Notes: generated by a model not told the origin, from the letters alone. 64,000 nt of DNA from Carnimonas nigrificans ATCC BAA-78 (GCF_000526695.1 NZ_JAGO01000016.1:62001-126000); one strand, 5' to 3'. Shown: positions 17,815-26,918, numbered from the stretch's first letter. A program made the numbers and translations.

Positions 17815-18659
17815 CAGGCGGCATCAAACTCAAGCAGATAGCCTTGAAAACGGCGCACATTGATCACGCCGCTATCGAGAATCAGGTACTGCCCCTTCAT
17901 CCCCAGCAAGGTGCCTTCAAGCAGCGGTGTGCGTTCAAGATCAATGGATTTGACCTTCGTTGGCGCGGCGAGAACAGGATAGTGAAAGTGCCACGCCTGG
18001 GTGTCATGGTAGGGAGTAATGGCCCCTTCCCCGAAGCGCTCGTGCAGGGCCTGCAAGCCATCGCGAAAACGCTCGCGCAGTTGAATTGCGGTGGCCGCCA
18101 GATCAACATCAAGCTGCTCGCCCTTCAGCATGCGTTGCCAGGGCGTGCGATCAGAGACGGCGCTGCGCAAAAGGTCCTCGATCATGCCGGACTGCTGGCG
18201 CGAGGCCACCGTGAAAATCGGCAACGCCTGACTCGCGCCCTGATCGAGCCAGCGCACCGGCATCTGCGAAGGCTTGGTAATGCCTACCTTGAGCGATGCG
18301 CTCGCCGCCAGATAGACGATATGAGGAGCAAAGCAGTGGCGTTCGCCCCACTCAGGCTCGCGGCAGGTGCCCTGAAAATAGTGACACTGTTCAGGCGCCA
18401 TCATGCAGCGGTCACAGCGCGCCAGATGGGTGAAGCAGTACCAGCAGTGGCCCTGCGAGAAGCTTTTGTTGGTGCGCTTGCCGCAAGAGACACAGCAAAT
18501 CTCCCCCAGATGGCGCAGTCTGATGCGCTGACCCAGCAGCGCATTCAAGTCAATCGAATGCTCCCCCAGAGGCAGCCGGTACTCCGCCACGCTATGGTTG
18601 TCGGCAGCCGTGATATCGAGCTTGCGTGCATGGCCTTGCAGTGTCACTGCTTGACCCAC
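17814..18659 (-). CDS. DUF2797 protein with cysteine clusters and GIY-YIG-like core
   Basis: A 281-residue protein of the DUF2797 family. The N-terminal half carries several Cys pairs spaced like zinc ribbons (CCVSCGK near 55, CWYC near 72, CDRC near 82, then further Cys and His). The centre has IVYLAASASLKVGITK, which resembles the strand-turn core of GIY-YIG nucleases (Y...K-V-G-I-T). The family function is unknown, and nucleic acid binding is a reasonable guess. It overlaps yeaC upstream by 16 bases and the GNAT gene downstream by one base, so the four genes are probably translated from one mRNA. Confidence 0.85.
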   Translation of the reverse strand: MGQAVTLQGHARKLDITAADNHSVAEYRLPLGEHSIDLNALLGQRIRLRHLGEICCVSCGKRTNKSFSQGHCWYCFTHLARCDRCMMAPEQCHYFQGTCREPEWGERHCFAPHIVYLAASASLKVGITKPSQMPVRWLDQGASQALPIFTVASRQQSGMIEDLLRSAVSDRTPWQRMLKGEQLDVDLAATAIQLRERFRDGLQALHERFGEGAITPYHDTQAWHFHYPVLAAPTKVKSIDLERTPLLEGTLLGMKGQYLILDSGVINVRRFQGYLLEFDAA

Positions 18660-18925
18660 TTGATATCGTCACCGTCATCGCTGGCTTCCGAGTGAAGCTG
18701 ATCCTGCTGCGGATGGCGGCTGCGATCAATATAGCCCGTGCGCTCTTCTTCCTCGAACTGATGGGTATTTTCGTACTTGATGATCGCCTCAAGGCACAGC
18801 TCAAGCTGCTCCCGGCTCAGCTTACGGCCATCGGGCCACTTGCGCAGCTCCACCGCCTGCTTAAGCGCCAGATGGGTCGCGGGCGTCATTTGCCCCGCCA
18901 GATCATCGAAGGTCATATCACTCAT
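18644..18925 (-). CDS. yeaC: YeaC family protein (DUF1315)
   Basis: A 93-residue acidic protein of unknown function widespread in gammaproteobacteria. The conserved part is the N-terminal two thirds (about 5-70), with the pattern LRKWPDGRKLSREQ followed by a helix ending in QFEEEERTGYIDR. The C-terminus is acidic (SEASDDGDDIKWV). It overlaps the rhomboid gene upstream by four bases (ATGA) and DUF2797 downstream by 16 bases. Confidence 0.88.
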   Translation of the reverse strand: MSDMTFDDLAGQMTPATHLALKQAVELRKWPDGRKLSREQLELCLEAIIKYENTHQFEEEERTGYIDRSRHPQQDQLHSEASDDGDDIKWVKQ

Positions 18926-19806
18926 TGGGAACTCCTGGATTGAGAAGCATCAGCGTCGCGCGGCTGTGCTCTCACGATAAAATGCAGCATCAGCGCGGCA
19001 ACAATACCAGCGCACAAACCTGCCAAATGCGCCCAGTTGGCCATCACGCCCAGCCCCAGCATAGCGGTGAGCGGAGTGAAGCCGAGTACCAGCCACGCCA
19101 GCATAAACAGCAGCAGCACCGTTGGCACAAAAAACCGCCACGCGGGGCGTAACTGGTTCAGCAGCCACATATAGCCCAGATAGCCGAACACCACTCCCGA
19201 CATGCCGCCAAACAGCGGCCCTTCGGTGGCGTATTGAGCCAGATTCGATAACAGCGCCATCAGCACAGTGAGCACCAGTAGATGAATACGCCCTGCACGT
19301 AGCTCAAGCTGACGGCCAAACACCCATACCCAGATCAGGTTGCTGAACAGATGCAGCAGCGAAAAATGCATCAGGGCAGGCGTCACCAAACGCCACCAGC
19401 CGCCACTTCTGATGGTGTCCAAAAGCGTCGCCTGCGGCTGCCCCATGCTATCGAGGGGCACGATGGAGAGCGCCTGCAATACGCTATCGCCGGACAGTTG
19501 CAGCAAGCCATACACCACCAGAGAGGCAACGATCAGCAGCGACGTTACCGGCACCGCCAGCAGCGCCTGAACGAGTGGCGATGCTTCTCCGATACTGCGT
19601 TTTGGAAGCCGTGCCAGCAGCGGCTCCCCCGCCTGCCAGCGCTCAATCAGTGCAATGGCATCCTGATAACGTTTGGGGTCGCTCAGAATAACAAGCTGCC
19701 ACTCGTCGGATGCTCGAAAATCGTGGGTAATGTGCGACTGCCACAACGCTTGCCTGAGCGGAGCTAAATCAACATCAGGGGCGAAGCGCAACACGGGAGT
19801 CTGCAT
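18922..19806 (-). CDS. glpG: Rhomboid intramembrane serine protease, GlpG-like
   Basis: Inner-membrane protease of 294 residues. It has a soluble N-terminal domain of about 75 residues as in GlpG and then six or seven membrane spans. The catalytic dyad is visible: Ser203 in FGGMSGVVFG and His260 in ANWAHLAG, spaced as in E. coli GlpG. The HFSLLHLFSN motif before them (about 147-156) is the conserved oxyanion-side H-x-x-x-x-H-x-x-x-N. It heads a four-gene overlapping chain. Rhomboids cut membrane proteins inside the bilayer and can act in quality control; the substrate here is unknown. Confidence 0.92.
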   Translation of the reverse strand: MQTPVLRFAPDVDLAPLRQALWQSHITHDFRASDEWQLVILSDPKRYQDAIALIERWQAGEPLLARLPKRSIGEASPLVQALLAVPVTSLLIVASLVVYGLLQLSGDSVLQALSIVPLDSMGQPQATLLDTIRSGGWWRLVTPALMHFSLLHLFSNLIWVWVFGRQLELRAGRIHLLVLTVLMALLSNLAQYATEGPLFGGMSGVVFGYLGYMWLLNQLRPAWRFFVPTVLLLFMLAWLVLGFTPLTAMLGLGVMANWAHLAGLCAGIVAALMLHFIVRAQPRDADASQSRSSQ

Positions 19807-19824
19807 AAAGGTTCCTTGGCAGCA

Positions 19825-20811
19825 TTATTGGCATATCTGGCTGCACTGCATATCGGCCTTGCTGGCGCCAATATCAGCGGGGTCATCTACCGATACCCAC
19901 ACCAGCTTGTCGGCGCTCAGGCGCGCTTCACCGTCGAAACGATACGCCACCAAGTGACCACCCTTAACGCCGCTGTAATCAAGACAGGCGAGGTTATCGC
20001 TGATCAGCTCGGGGCGCCCCTGACGCCAGTAGTGGCCGAAGAACAGCGGAGGCTGATCGGGGCCATAAAAGACCAGGCGGCGCTTGCTGGCATCATCCAG
20101 GGGGCGCTGCGCAATATCAGGGGGCAGCGGATCAGGCTGAAAGAGCACATCCTGATAGCAGCGCGGCTTGCAGGCCCAAAAGCTGGTGCGGAAGGTGCGC
20201 CGCGTCACGCCATCCCGTGATGTCATGGAGCGGTCATCGGGCAGTGCAAGCTGCGGCCCACGGGTAAGTCGGCCAAACAGCATATGGGAGAAGCTCTGGG
20301 GATCGCAGGCACGCATCAGCATATGGCGATCAATGCGCCCATCCGGGTGATGGTCAAGAAAACGCTCGGCCAGCGTCGCATCCCAGCAGGCGTGTACCGC
20401 ACGATAGCTGCCCCCGTCGATGCACAGCGGGCATTCGAGCAGCCATTTCAGGGTATCCCGCCAGCGCTCGGGGCAGTTGCGGTATTGCTCGACGGTCTCC
20501 TTGTGAATCCGTGGCACCCGCCGTTCATCGCGCAGAAAGAAGGCTGTCAGCGCACTGATTTCATGATTACCCAGCAGCACGGTGGCGTGCCCCTGCTCCG
20601 CCATGGCGCGTGCAATCTCGACGGTTTCCACGATTTCCGGCCCGCGGTCGATCAGATCTCCCAGAAACAGCACGCGCCGCTGAGGGTGATGCCACACGCC
20701 ATCGCGATTGCGCCGATAGCCCAGGCGGTCGAGCAGGCGCTTGAGCAGCGTGGCACAGCCGTGAATATCCCCGATAACATCAATGGCTTCAGCAGATGGC
20801 AGCATAGTCAC
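19825..20811 (-). CDS. PPP-family metallophosphoesterase
   Basis: A 328-residue phosphoesterase with the full dinuclear-metal motif set of the PPP/ApaH/PrpE group: GDIHG near residue 14, GDLIDRG near 50, GNHE near 80, and a late FGHYW histidine. The first GTG overlaps the nadK stop as GTGA; an ATG two codons later is equally possible. Relatives include Ser/Thr protein phosphatases and diadenosine tetraphosphatases, and sequence alone does not choose between them. Coupling to nadK makes a nucleotide substrate attractive but is only context. Confidence 0.85.
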   Translation of the reverse strand: MTMLPSAEAIDVIGDIHGCATLLKRLLDRLGYRRNRDGVWHHPQRRVLFLGDLIDRGPEIVETVEIARAMAEQGHATVLLGNHEISALTAFFLRDERRVPRIHKETVEQYRNCPERWRDTLKWLLECPLCIDGGSYRAVHACWDATLAERFLDHHPDGRIDRHMLMRACDPQSFSHMLFGRLTRGPQLALPDDRSMTSRDGVTRRTFRTSFWACKPRCYQDVLFQPDPLPPDIAQRPLDDASKRRLVFYGPDQPPLFFGHYWRQGRPELISDNLACLDYSGVKGGHLVAYRFDGEARLSADKLVWVSVDDPADIGASKADMQCSQICQ

Positions 20812-21704
20812 CGGCCATGCTGGGTCCAGCCGAGCTTGCTGCGACAGCTTTCATAGAAGCTATGCCCTTTCGGGTGCAGCAGCTCAAGATAGCTGGGGTT
20901 ACGTGTAATATGCAGGGAATCGCCCACCTGAGCCGTGCGTACCGACTGCCCATCACAGGCGATGGAGGGATGCTGCTCAATATTTGCGCAGATATCGAGC
21001 CGAATGCGGCTGGCCGCAGAGACCACCAGCGGCCGACTCGACAGCGTATGCGGACACATCGGCACCAGCGCCAGAGCGTCCAGAGAAGGATGCAGAATAG
21101 GCCCACCCGCCGACAATCCATAAGCGGTTGAACCCGTAGGCGTGGCAATAATCAGGCCATCGGAGCGCTGGCGGTAGACAAACTGGTCATCAATATAGAG
21201 ATCGAACTCGATCAAGCGCGCCACCTGTCCAGCGTGCACCACCACATCATTCAGCGCCAGACCGTAGGAAACCTCTTTACCGTTGCGCTCAATCCGGCTA
21301 TCGAGCAGCAGGCGCTGCTCACGGTCGTAATGCCCGTTGAGTATATCGGTCAGGCGTGGCTCCATTTCATCGGCGGGAATATCAGTCAAAAACCCTACCC
21401 GCCCGCCATTGACGCCGATAATCGGCGTGTGACTAGCACACAGCGCCCGACCAGCCCCCAGCAGACTGCCATCGCCCCCCAGCACGATCGCTACATCACA
21501 GTGCTGGCCCAGGGTATCGAGCGGCGCACAGCTAACCCCTTCTACCGTACCGCTGCTGTCATCCTGCAATAGCGTCGCCACCCCGCTTTCGAGCACCACC
21601 TGATGGCCCCGTTCGCGCAAAAAACTGACAAGCCAGCGCAGTGAGGCTTCTATATGCTGGCTACCGGGCCGCCCAATAATCCCGACAGTAGGAAATTGCA
21701 TCAT
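20808..21704 (-). CDS. nadK: NAD kinase
   Basis: Phosphorylates NAD to NADP, 298 residues. The diacylglycerol-kinase-like GGDGSLLGAGR motif and the later conserved block around TPTGSTAYGLSAGGPI are present. The N-terminus MMQFPTVGIIGRPG has two adjacent ATG codons and either may initiate. Its stop overlaps the start of the phosphoesterase gene. In many gammaproteobacteria nadK is instead adjacent to recN or grpE, so the present partner is somewhat less usual. Confidence 0.96.
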   Translation of the reverse strand: MMQFPTVGIIGRPGSQHIEASLRWLVSFLRERGHQVVLESGVATLLQDDSSGTVEGVSCAPLDTLGQHCDVAIVLGGDGSLLGAGRALCASHTPIIGVNGGRVGFLTDIPADEMEPRLTDILNGHYDREQRLLLDSRIERNGKEVSYGLALNDVVVHAGQVARLIEFDLYIDDQFVYRQRSDGLIIATPTGSTAYGLSAGGPILHPSLDALALVPMCPHTLSSRPLVVSAASRIRLDICANIEQHPSIACDGQSVRTAQVGDSLHITRNPSYLELLHPKGHSFYESCRSKLGWTQHGR

Positions 21705-21785
21705 GCTGGAAGTTCGCTCATCAAAACGGTCATAGCGCCCATTATGCCGATCACATACCGCCGCGCCAACGGCCCGGCAGATGAT

Positions 21786-22658
21786 CTAGGCAGTACGCCG
21801 ACGGCGACCGCCCCATAAATTGAGCGCCAGCGCCCCGCAAATGACGACACTGCAAAGCGCCAGCCGCCATGGGTCCGTATCGTGATTCCAGATCAAGACA
21901 TTGACCGCCAGCCCCGCCGGTTTCAGCGCCTCATTCATGATAGCCAGAGTACCGGCATCCACGCGACGCGCCCCCTCATTCCAGAAATAATAGCCCAGCC
22001 CCGACGCGATCAGCCCCAGCCATGCCAGCACGCCCCACTGGACTGAGGTGGTAGGCAAACGTGTCCAGTCCCCCAACAGCAGCCACGCCGGCACCAGCAG
22101 CACTGCTGCACCAACGTAGAACCACCCGAACTGCTGTAACGCCCCCTTGTGCCCATGACGGCTATCGGCCAGCCCAGGCAAGCGCCGGTAGGCCACCTGC
22201 CCCACGGCAAAACAGAGGTTCGAGAGCTGCACCACCACAAAACCGTTCCAGAAGCCTGGTTTAACGTCGAAGGAGGCAATCAGCAGCGCACCGGTTACCG
22301 CAATGGCGGCGGTTGCCAGATGAAAGCCGGAAAAACGGCGCGCCAGAGCATCATCAAACAGCGTCACATAGAGCGGCGTCAGCACCGTGAAGAGCAGCAC
22401 TTCGGGGACGCTCAGCAGCGTAAATGCCTGATAGACAAAAATGCTCATCGCGCCGATCTGGATGGCCCCTACCCCCATCAGCCCCAGCGCCGTCTTGAGC
22501 GGAGTGCGGCGTGGCCGCAAGAAGGGTAAAAACAGTACCAGCGCGAGCAAAATACGAATCATTACAGCAAAATAGCTGTCCACACTCGACGACAGGTATA
22601 CATTGATTAAACTGAACGAAAACGACCACAGGATCGTTACGGCTATTAAATACACCAT
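21786..22658 (-). CDS. EamA/DMT family transporter
   Basis: A 290-residue inner-membrane exporter of the drug/metabolite superfamily with ten hydrophobic segments forming two EamA repeats (about 1-140 and 150-285). The boundary motif GVLAWLGLIASGLGYYFWNEGARR is typical of the second repeat, as is the C-terminal Arg-rich tail GGRRRR. It resembles the YtfF/YdcZ-type carboxylate or amino-acid exporters, but the substrate cannot be read. It is divergently arranged with the DUF6314 gene. Confidence 0.9.
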   Translation of the reverse strand: MVYLIAVTILWSFSFSLINVYLSSSVDSYFAVMIRILLALVLFLPFLRPRRTPLKTALGLMGVGAIQIGAMSIFVYQAFTLLSVPEVLLFTVLTPLYVTLFDDALARRFSGFHLATAAIAVTGALLIASFDVKPGFWNGFVVVQLSNLCFAVGQVAYRRLPGLADSRHGHKGALQQFGWFYVGAAVLLVPAWLLLGDWTRLPTTSVQWGVLAWLGLIASGLGYYFWNEGARRVDAGTLAIMNEALKPAGLAVNVLIWNHDTDPWRLALCSVVICGALALNLWGGRRRRTA

Positions 22659-22687
22659 CCCTGGTTAACCTATTAGAGAAAAGAAAG

Positions 22688-23155
22688 TTGACTGCAATTA
22701 TACGCTTGGGAATCGAGATCAACAGCATTTCGCAATTGGAATTTTCCGCTCGCACGCTTAGCGGCTCACGTACCGGGTGGGACGGACATGGCAGCGGGCG
22801 CGTTACCGTGCATTCGTCGCTGGAAGAAGAGCGTCGCGTGGTGCGCCTGGAGGAACAGGGCGAATTCGCGCTGGAAGGACAACCGTCGGTTCCTTTTACC
22901 AATCACTATCGCTTGACCTGGTACAGCGACTTCATTCGTCTTCATCATGAACGGCGCGGCCAGGAGAACGCCGTATGGCTATTCGATCTGGTCGAAGATC
23001 CAAGCGACAGTGAACGCTTGATAAGCCGCCACCCGCACCCCTGCGGTGATGATACCTACGCAGCCCGACTTGCCCTGACCCAGCCCGGTTTTATGCTGTG
23101 CTGGAAAATCGAAGGGCCGCGTAAAAACGAGTACCTCGAATACCACTACCGCTAG
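22688..23155 (+). CDS. DUF6314 family protein
   Basis: A 155-residue beta-rich protein. The core repeats the family pattern: an LxGxRxGWDGxGxG start, paired Arg-rich strands, then HPHPCGDDTYAARL and a final CWKIEGPRKNEYLEYHYR. No ATG fits; the likely initiator is TTG at 22688 after GAGAAAAGAAAG. The family has no established function. The gene diverges from the EamA transporter with only 29 bases between the starts, so the two share a compact promoter region. Confidence 0.75.
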   Translation: MTAIIRLGIEINSISQLEFSARTLSGSRTGWDGHGSGRVTVHSSLEEERRVVRLEEQGEFALEGQPSVPFTNHYRLTWYSDFIRLHHERRGQENAVWLFDLVEDPSDSERLISRHPHPCGDDTYAARLALTQPGFMLCWKIEGPRKNEYLEYHYR

Positions 23156-23385
23156 CGGCGCGCTTGAGCCACTGCCCCCTCACCGCTAGTGGCTCAATTC
23201 CCCTTCATCGCCATTGTCCCATATGACATTGGCGCGCTTTTGCGCTTCTCAGACACGCTGGGGTGCTCTTCTCCGGCGAAAGATCAAAGTGCTGAAGCGG
23301 CTGATTCCACGCAGATTATTCGCCTCGCGGTTCGCTATTCCTTCCTGTTTGCTTCGGTCAAAACCACCGAACTTTTTGATTATTA

Positions 23386-23414
23386 TTTAAAACAAAACGT
23401 AATAAGACTATAAT
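23386..23414 (+). promoter_or_regulatory. Sigma-70 promoter for the 43-residue protein
   Basis: A perfect TATAAT (23409-23414) lies 30 bases before the small gene's ATG. A weak -35 (TTTAAA, 23386-23391) sits at a spacing of 17. The AT-rich spacer supports an active promoter. Confidence 0.6.
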
Positions 23415-23444
23415 GTTAGTCTGTTAATGGAAAGCGGAGTTACC

Positions 23445-23576
23445 ATGTTAACAACACTCTTGATCGGTGTATGCGCGGGAGGCATTACCGGTGCCATGAT
23501 GGATAATATCCCGGTAGGCATGGGCCTTGGCGCCATGGTCTCACTTGTCTTTTACTGCACACGCCCCACTGCATAA
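23445..23576 (+). CDS. 43-residue membrane peptide
   Basis: ATG at 23445 opens a frame starting MLTTLLIGVCAGGITGAMMD and ending in YCTRPTA. It encodes two short hydrophobic stretches separated by a DNIP turn. Ribosome site GCGGAG lies six bases upstream and a consensus TATAAT precedes it. The glycine-methionine pattern resembles very small membrane proteins rather than random translation. The family is unknown. Confidence 0.6.
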   Translation: MLTTLLIGVCAGGITGAMMDNIPVGMGLGAMVSLVFYCTRPTA

Positions 23577-23861
23577 CACGCTCTACGCAATTCCCTCTGT
23601 TTGCCTCGACCTGACATGATCTTCACGACGCCTTCATCCTAAACGCCTGTCATACGACGTGGCCCGACGTTAGACCGTACCTCGCATTTGCATCACCTGC
23701 TGCTTTCATACTGACCGTTATTAAACCATCGCTTGGCTATGGTGCTTCTTTGTACGTACTGGTTTTCAGGCGCTATATCAGCACTCCTTTCAGCAGGCCC
23801 GAAAATAGCGATGGCTCCACCGGTATAGGGCAATCTGCTTCACCAGGCTGAGGTAGTTCCC
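23577..23861. other. Intergenic, no gene seen
   Basis: No conserved ORF, RNA gene or repeat recognised between the small peptide gene and the catalase terminator. Confidence 0.5.
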
Positions 23862-23899
23862 ATAAAAAACAGGCTCTTCCCATGCAGGAAGAGCCTGTT
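23862..23899 (-). terminator. Rho-independent terminator of the catalase gene
   Basis: A perfect 13-bp stem (AACAGGCTCTTCC with its complement, loop CATGCA), followed on the minus strand by TTTTTTATG. It is about 45 bases after the stop. Confidence 0.92.
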
Positions 23900-23945
23900 T
23901 GCATCAGTAGCGAAGAACGCTATGCGCTATCCACCGTATCAGCGA

Positions 23946-25415
23946 TCAATTGCCCTGTTTGGCCGCCAGCACTTTTTCCTTGATGCGATTGCCAATGGTT
24001 TCATCGACGTTGATCCAGTACTGGAACACCCGTTCGAGAATGTCGGGATCTTCAACACCACCAAGAATATGGCCGCTGGCGTTGTTGACCAGACGCTTAC
24101 GCTGGGCGTCATCCATTACCCGATTGACCAGCACATGCGCCTGGTTATAGTCGCCATCGTCTTCACGCAAGGTATAGGCTTGGCGCACAAACTCACCGTC
24201 GGTCGCCCACACGGCGTCTTCCGGGAACTTCTGCTCGTCAGCCACCGGGCCACCCTTGGAATTGGGCGAATACACCGGATCACTCACGTTATTGATGCGC
24301 ATGGCGCCACCCTGGCTGTAGCTATGCACAGGGCATTTGGGCGCATTTACCGGAATCTGCTTGTAGTTGACGCCCAGACGCGCACGGTGCGCATCCGCAT
24401 AGGCGAACGAGCGGCCCAGCAGCATTTTATCCGGCGATAATCCCGTGCCTGGAATGAAGTTATTGGGTTCGAACGCCAACTGCTCGATTTGGGTATGGAA
24501 GTCGGTCGGATTGGTGTCGAGCACCATCTTGCCCACTTCGATCAGCGGATATTCGCCCTGCGGCCACACCTTGGTCAGATCGAACGGGTTGATGTGATAG
24601 GTCTTGGCGTCTTCATAAGGCATGATCTGCACTTTCAGCGTCCAGCTCGGGAAATCGCCACGCTCGATCGCCATGCGCAAATCGCGACGGTGGTAATCGG
24701 CATCGGCCCCCGCCATCTGATCGGCTTCATCCTGCGTCATGCACTGGATGCCCTGATCGGTCTTGAAGTGGTACTTGACCCAAAAACGCTCGCCCTCGGC
24801 ATTCACCCACATATAGGTATGGCTGGAGAAGCCATCCATGTGACGCCAGGTAGCGGGAATGCCACGGTCGCCCATCAGCCAGGTAACCTGGTGCGCAGAC
24901 TCAGGACATTGAGTCCAGAAATCCCACTGCATTTCATTGTCACGCAGACCGCTGTCGGCGCGACGTTTCTGGGAATGGATGAAATGCTGAAATTTCATCG
25001 GATCGCGCACAAAGAAGACCGGCGTGTTGTTCCCCACCATGTCGAAGTTGCCTTCTTCGGTGTAGAACTTCAGCGCGAAACCGCGCGGATCGCGCCAGGT
25101 ATCGGGGCTGCCTGCCTCACCCGCCACCGTCGAAAAGCGTGCCGCCATTTCGGTTTTCTTGCCCGGCTGCAAAAAGCTCGCCTTGGTGTACTTACTGACG
25201 TCGTGCGTTACTTCAAAGTGGCCAAAAGCACCGCTTCCCTTCGCGTGCGGCTGACGGTCGGCAATCATTTCGCGGTTGAATGCTGCCATCTGCTCAATCA
25301 GATAGTGATCGTGCAGCAGGATTGGACCGTTTGGACCAACGGTGAGCGAGTCTTCGGTGCTGGCTACCGGAATGCCCGCATCGTTGGTGGCCGTTGTCGG
25401 TTTATTGCTAGTCAC
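23946..25415 (-). CDS. Monofunctional haem catalase (small-subunit type)
   Basis: Degrades hydrogen peroxide to water and oxygen; 489 residues, the size of clade-3 (KatA-like) enzymes. The distal-side histidine is in [13 protein letters not shown] and the distal asparagine in VGNNTPVFF. The proximal haem tyrosine lies in the [15 protein letters not shown] block. The NADPH-binding region is present, and there is no C-terminal flavodoxin domain. The initiator is GTG at 25415 ([14 protein letters not shown]) with GGGAG nine bases upstream. The gene is alone, with an OxyR-like half-site about 180 bases upstream and a strong terminator. Confidence 0.96.
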   Translation of the reverse strand: MTSNKPTTATNDAGIPVASTEDSLTVGPNGPILLHDHYLIEQMAAFNREMIADRQPHAKGSGAFGHFEVTHDVSKYTKASFLQPGKKTEMAARFSTVAGEAGSPDTWRDPRGFALKFYTEEGNFDMVGNNTPVFFVRDPMKFQHFIHSQKRRADSGLRDNEMQWDFWTQCPESAHQVTWLMGDRGIPATWRHMDGFSSHTYMWVNAEGERFWVKYHFKTDQGIQCMTQDEADQMAGADADYHRRDLRMAIERGDFPSWTLKVQIMPYEDAKTYHINPFDLTKVWPQGEYPLIEVGKMVLDTNPTDFHTQIEQLAFEPNNFIPGTGLSPDKMLLGRSFAYADAHRARLGVNYKQIPVNAPKCPVHSYSQGGAMRINNVSDPVYSPNSKGGPVADEQKFPEDAVWATDGEFVRQAYTLREDDGDYNQAHVLVNRVMDDAQRKRLVNNASGHILGGVEDPDILERVFQYWINVDETIGNRIKEKVLAAKQGN

Positions 25416-25592
25416 GGATTGCTACTCCCTTTTGGTCAGTAAGGGTAAAACGGCGTCGCTTCAGTGTTTTACCGCGTTTTTCCTGCTATCGCGGTGTACA
25501 CAATGGCACTGCGACGATCAATGAATCGTTGTCAGTTCATAGTTATAGAGGGTGAAGCCAGCACTGTCCATGGCAGCAGGCGCATCGTTTTG

Positions 25593-25607
25593 ATAGCGAT
25601 CAACTAT
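25593..25607. promoter_or_regulatory. OxyR-like half operator upstream of the catalase gene
   Basis: ATAG-N7-CTAT is present exactly (ATAGCGATCAACTAT). The full OxyR consensus has two such units seven bases apart; the second is not well preserved on either side. OxyR controls catalase in many proteobacteria, so the site is plausible. Confidence 0.45.
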
Positions 25608-25821
25608 CAAAGGGGAAATTATAATGATTTATAATATAACCTCATCCTAGTTCACCGGTGCCCTGGAGAGGGTCAGGTTGCCATGGATATCAAGCAGGCC
25701 AGTAAAATGCTGCCGTTTTGTTGTTAGCAACAAGAGATATAATAGCCAGCCCTTGCATCATTATTGTTCCAGAAAGGGAGTCCATCCATTATCGCTTATT
25801 ATCGAATGCGTAGGATTCCCC

Positions 25822-26013
25822 CACCAGCGTTTCGTCTTCGCAGATTTTATCCAACAATTCCGAGAATACTTTACGTTGGACCACTGGAGACTTTCCCGCT
25901 AACAACATCGGCAAACCAATAGTCGCCCCTCCATCCAGCGTGCTCAAATTCCATCCGCTGGTTTCGGTATCCTACTGGGATATGGAAATGCGCCCGTAAC
26001 CAAAAGTTGCCAT
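25822..26013 (-). pseudogene. Broken serine recombinase (resolvase/invertase), N-terminal part
   Basis: Reading minus from 26013 gives MATFGYGRISISQ, then a stop, then DTE. A one-base shift continues as QRMEFEHAGW and YWFADVVSGKVSSG. A second shift gives QRKVFSELLDKICEDETLV. This is the N-terminal catalytic domain of a small serine recombinase: the GYxRxS signature has the nucleophile serine as the tenth residue, and the SGK and QR-x-x-F-x-x-LLD blocks are in order. A stop and two frameshifts, plus loss of everything after ETLV, make it a dead fragment. Tn3-family resolvases and phage or plasmid invertases are the closest types. Confidence 0.8.
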
Positions 26014-26189
26014 ACTAACCTCTTCATCCAGCCCCTGCCAGAAAACAAGGCCAAGATTAGATGGCCTACCAGGAAAGACAAGGCTAATTTCCCAACAGTT
26101 TACAACGTAAGCCGGAACAGTGCCGGCCAATGGTCGTTTATTGATATAAAAAACAACAAAATGTAATTTATTACAACTATTTTAAATAA

Positions 26190-26918
26190 TCAGCGATAAG
26201 GATGACTATCATTTTGAAATAGCACTTCCTCTATAGAAAAACTAGACTTCAAAATATCCCGTAGCATTTTCTTTGCTTTTCCCAATAATTTATTTTGTTT
26301 TTCAATCTCATTAAGAACATATTCTGCGGTTTCTTGATCACTCCAATTAATACAAACATTATTGTAATCCCTAGAGAAATTATCAAACTCAGAGATAGGC
26401 CAATAAAACTTCTCACCTTTTTTCATAGCCCTCTCGACATCATGATACATTTTATCCATATCAACCGATTGCTGGTAACCTTTTGGAAGCTTTACTACAA
26501 TTCCATGCTGACCGCCTTTATTCTCCCACTGAACACAATTCGTCATGAAATGTAAAAAATCCATTTTTCCCATATATAGAGAGCTACAGCAGTATGCTAA
26601 ATTAGGATCTATTATTTTCAACCCCTCATATAGCTCATAACTAAGATCAATAAACATATTCGTGGCAAGTTTAATTTCAGTAATGTGATTGTTAAACGAG
26701 TTAATGATAGAAAAAGCACTTCTATTATCACCACACTCATTAATATCAGTCAGTACTTCCTGAGTCACATCGTCCAAGGATTGCAAACAAAAATATAATT
26801 TAGTTAAGGAACGACAAGCCTTTTTCCTTTTATCAAACGGAATTCCAACAAGCTTTTCGCCCACTTTTTGGCATATAAATACGACTACCTTTCCTACAAT
26901 GTCTGCACCTAAAATCAT
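26190..26918 (-). CDS. AT-rich hypothetical protein, 242 residues
   Basis: No family recognised. The coding sequence is far richer in A and T, and in Lys, Asn, Ile and Asp codons ending in A or T, than its neighbours, indicating transfer. The first 20 residues (ILGADIVGKVVVFICQKVG) are hydrophobic and may associate with membrane, though charged residues argue against a full span. The rest is mostly helical, with Cys spread through it (CGDN, YCCSS, NCVQW) and a basic helix near the end (EKQNKLLGKAKKMLRDIL). ATG at 26918 follows GGAGGAAGG. A toxin, effector or immunity role is possible but unsupported. Confidence 0.75.
   Translation of the reverse strand: MILGADIVGKVVVFICQKVGEKLVGIPFDKRKKACRSLTKLYFCLQSLDDVTQEVLTDINECGDNRSAFSIINSFNNHITEIKLATNMFIDLSYELYEGLKIIDPNLAYCCSSLYMGKMDFLHFMTNCVQWENKGGQHGIVVKLPKGYQQSVDMDKMYHDVERAMKKGEKFYWPISEFDNFSRDYNNVCINWSDQETAEYVLNEIEKQNKLLGKAKKMLRDILKSSFSIEEVLFQNDSHPYR

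Noticed and set aside
25678-25902. 74-codon plus-strand ORF upstream of the 242-residue gene
   Set aside because: It is the complementary strand of the broken serine recombinase, which explains its coding-like look.
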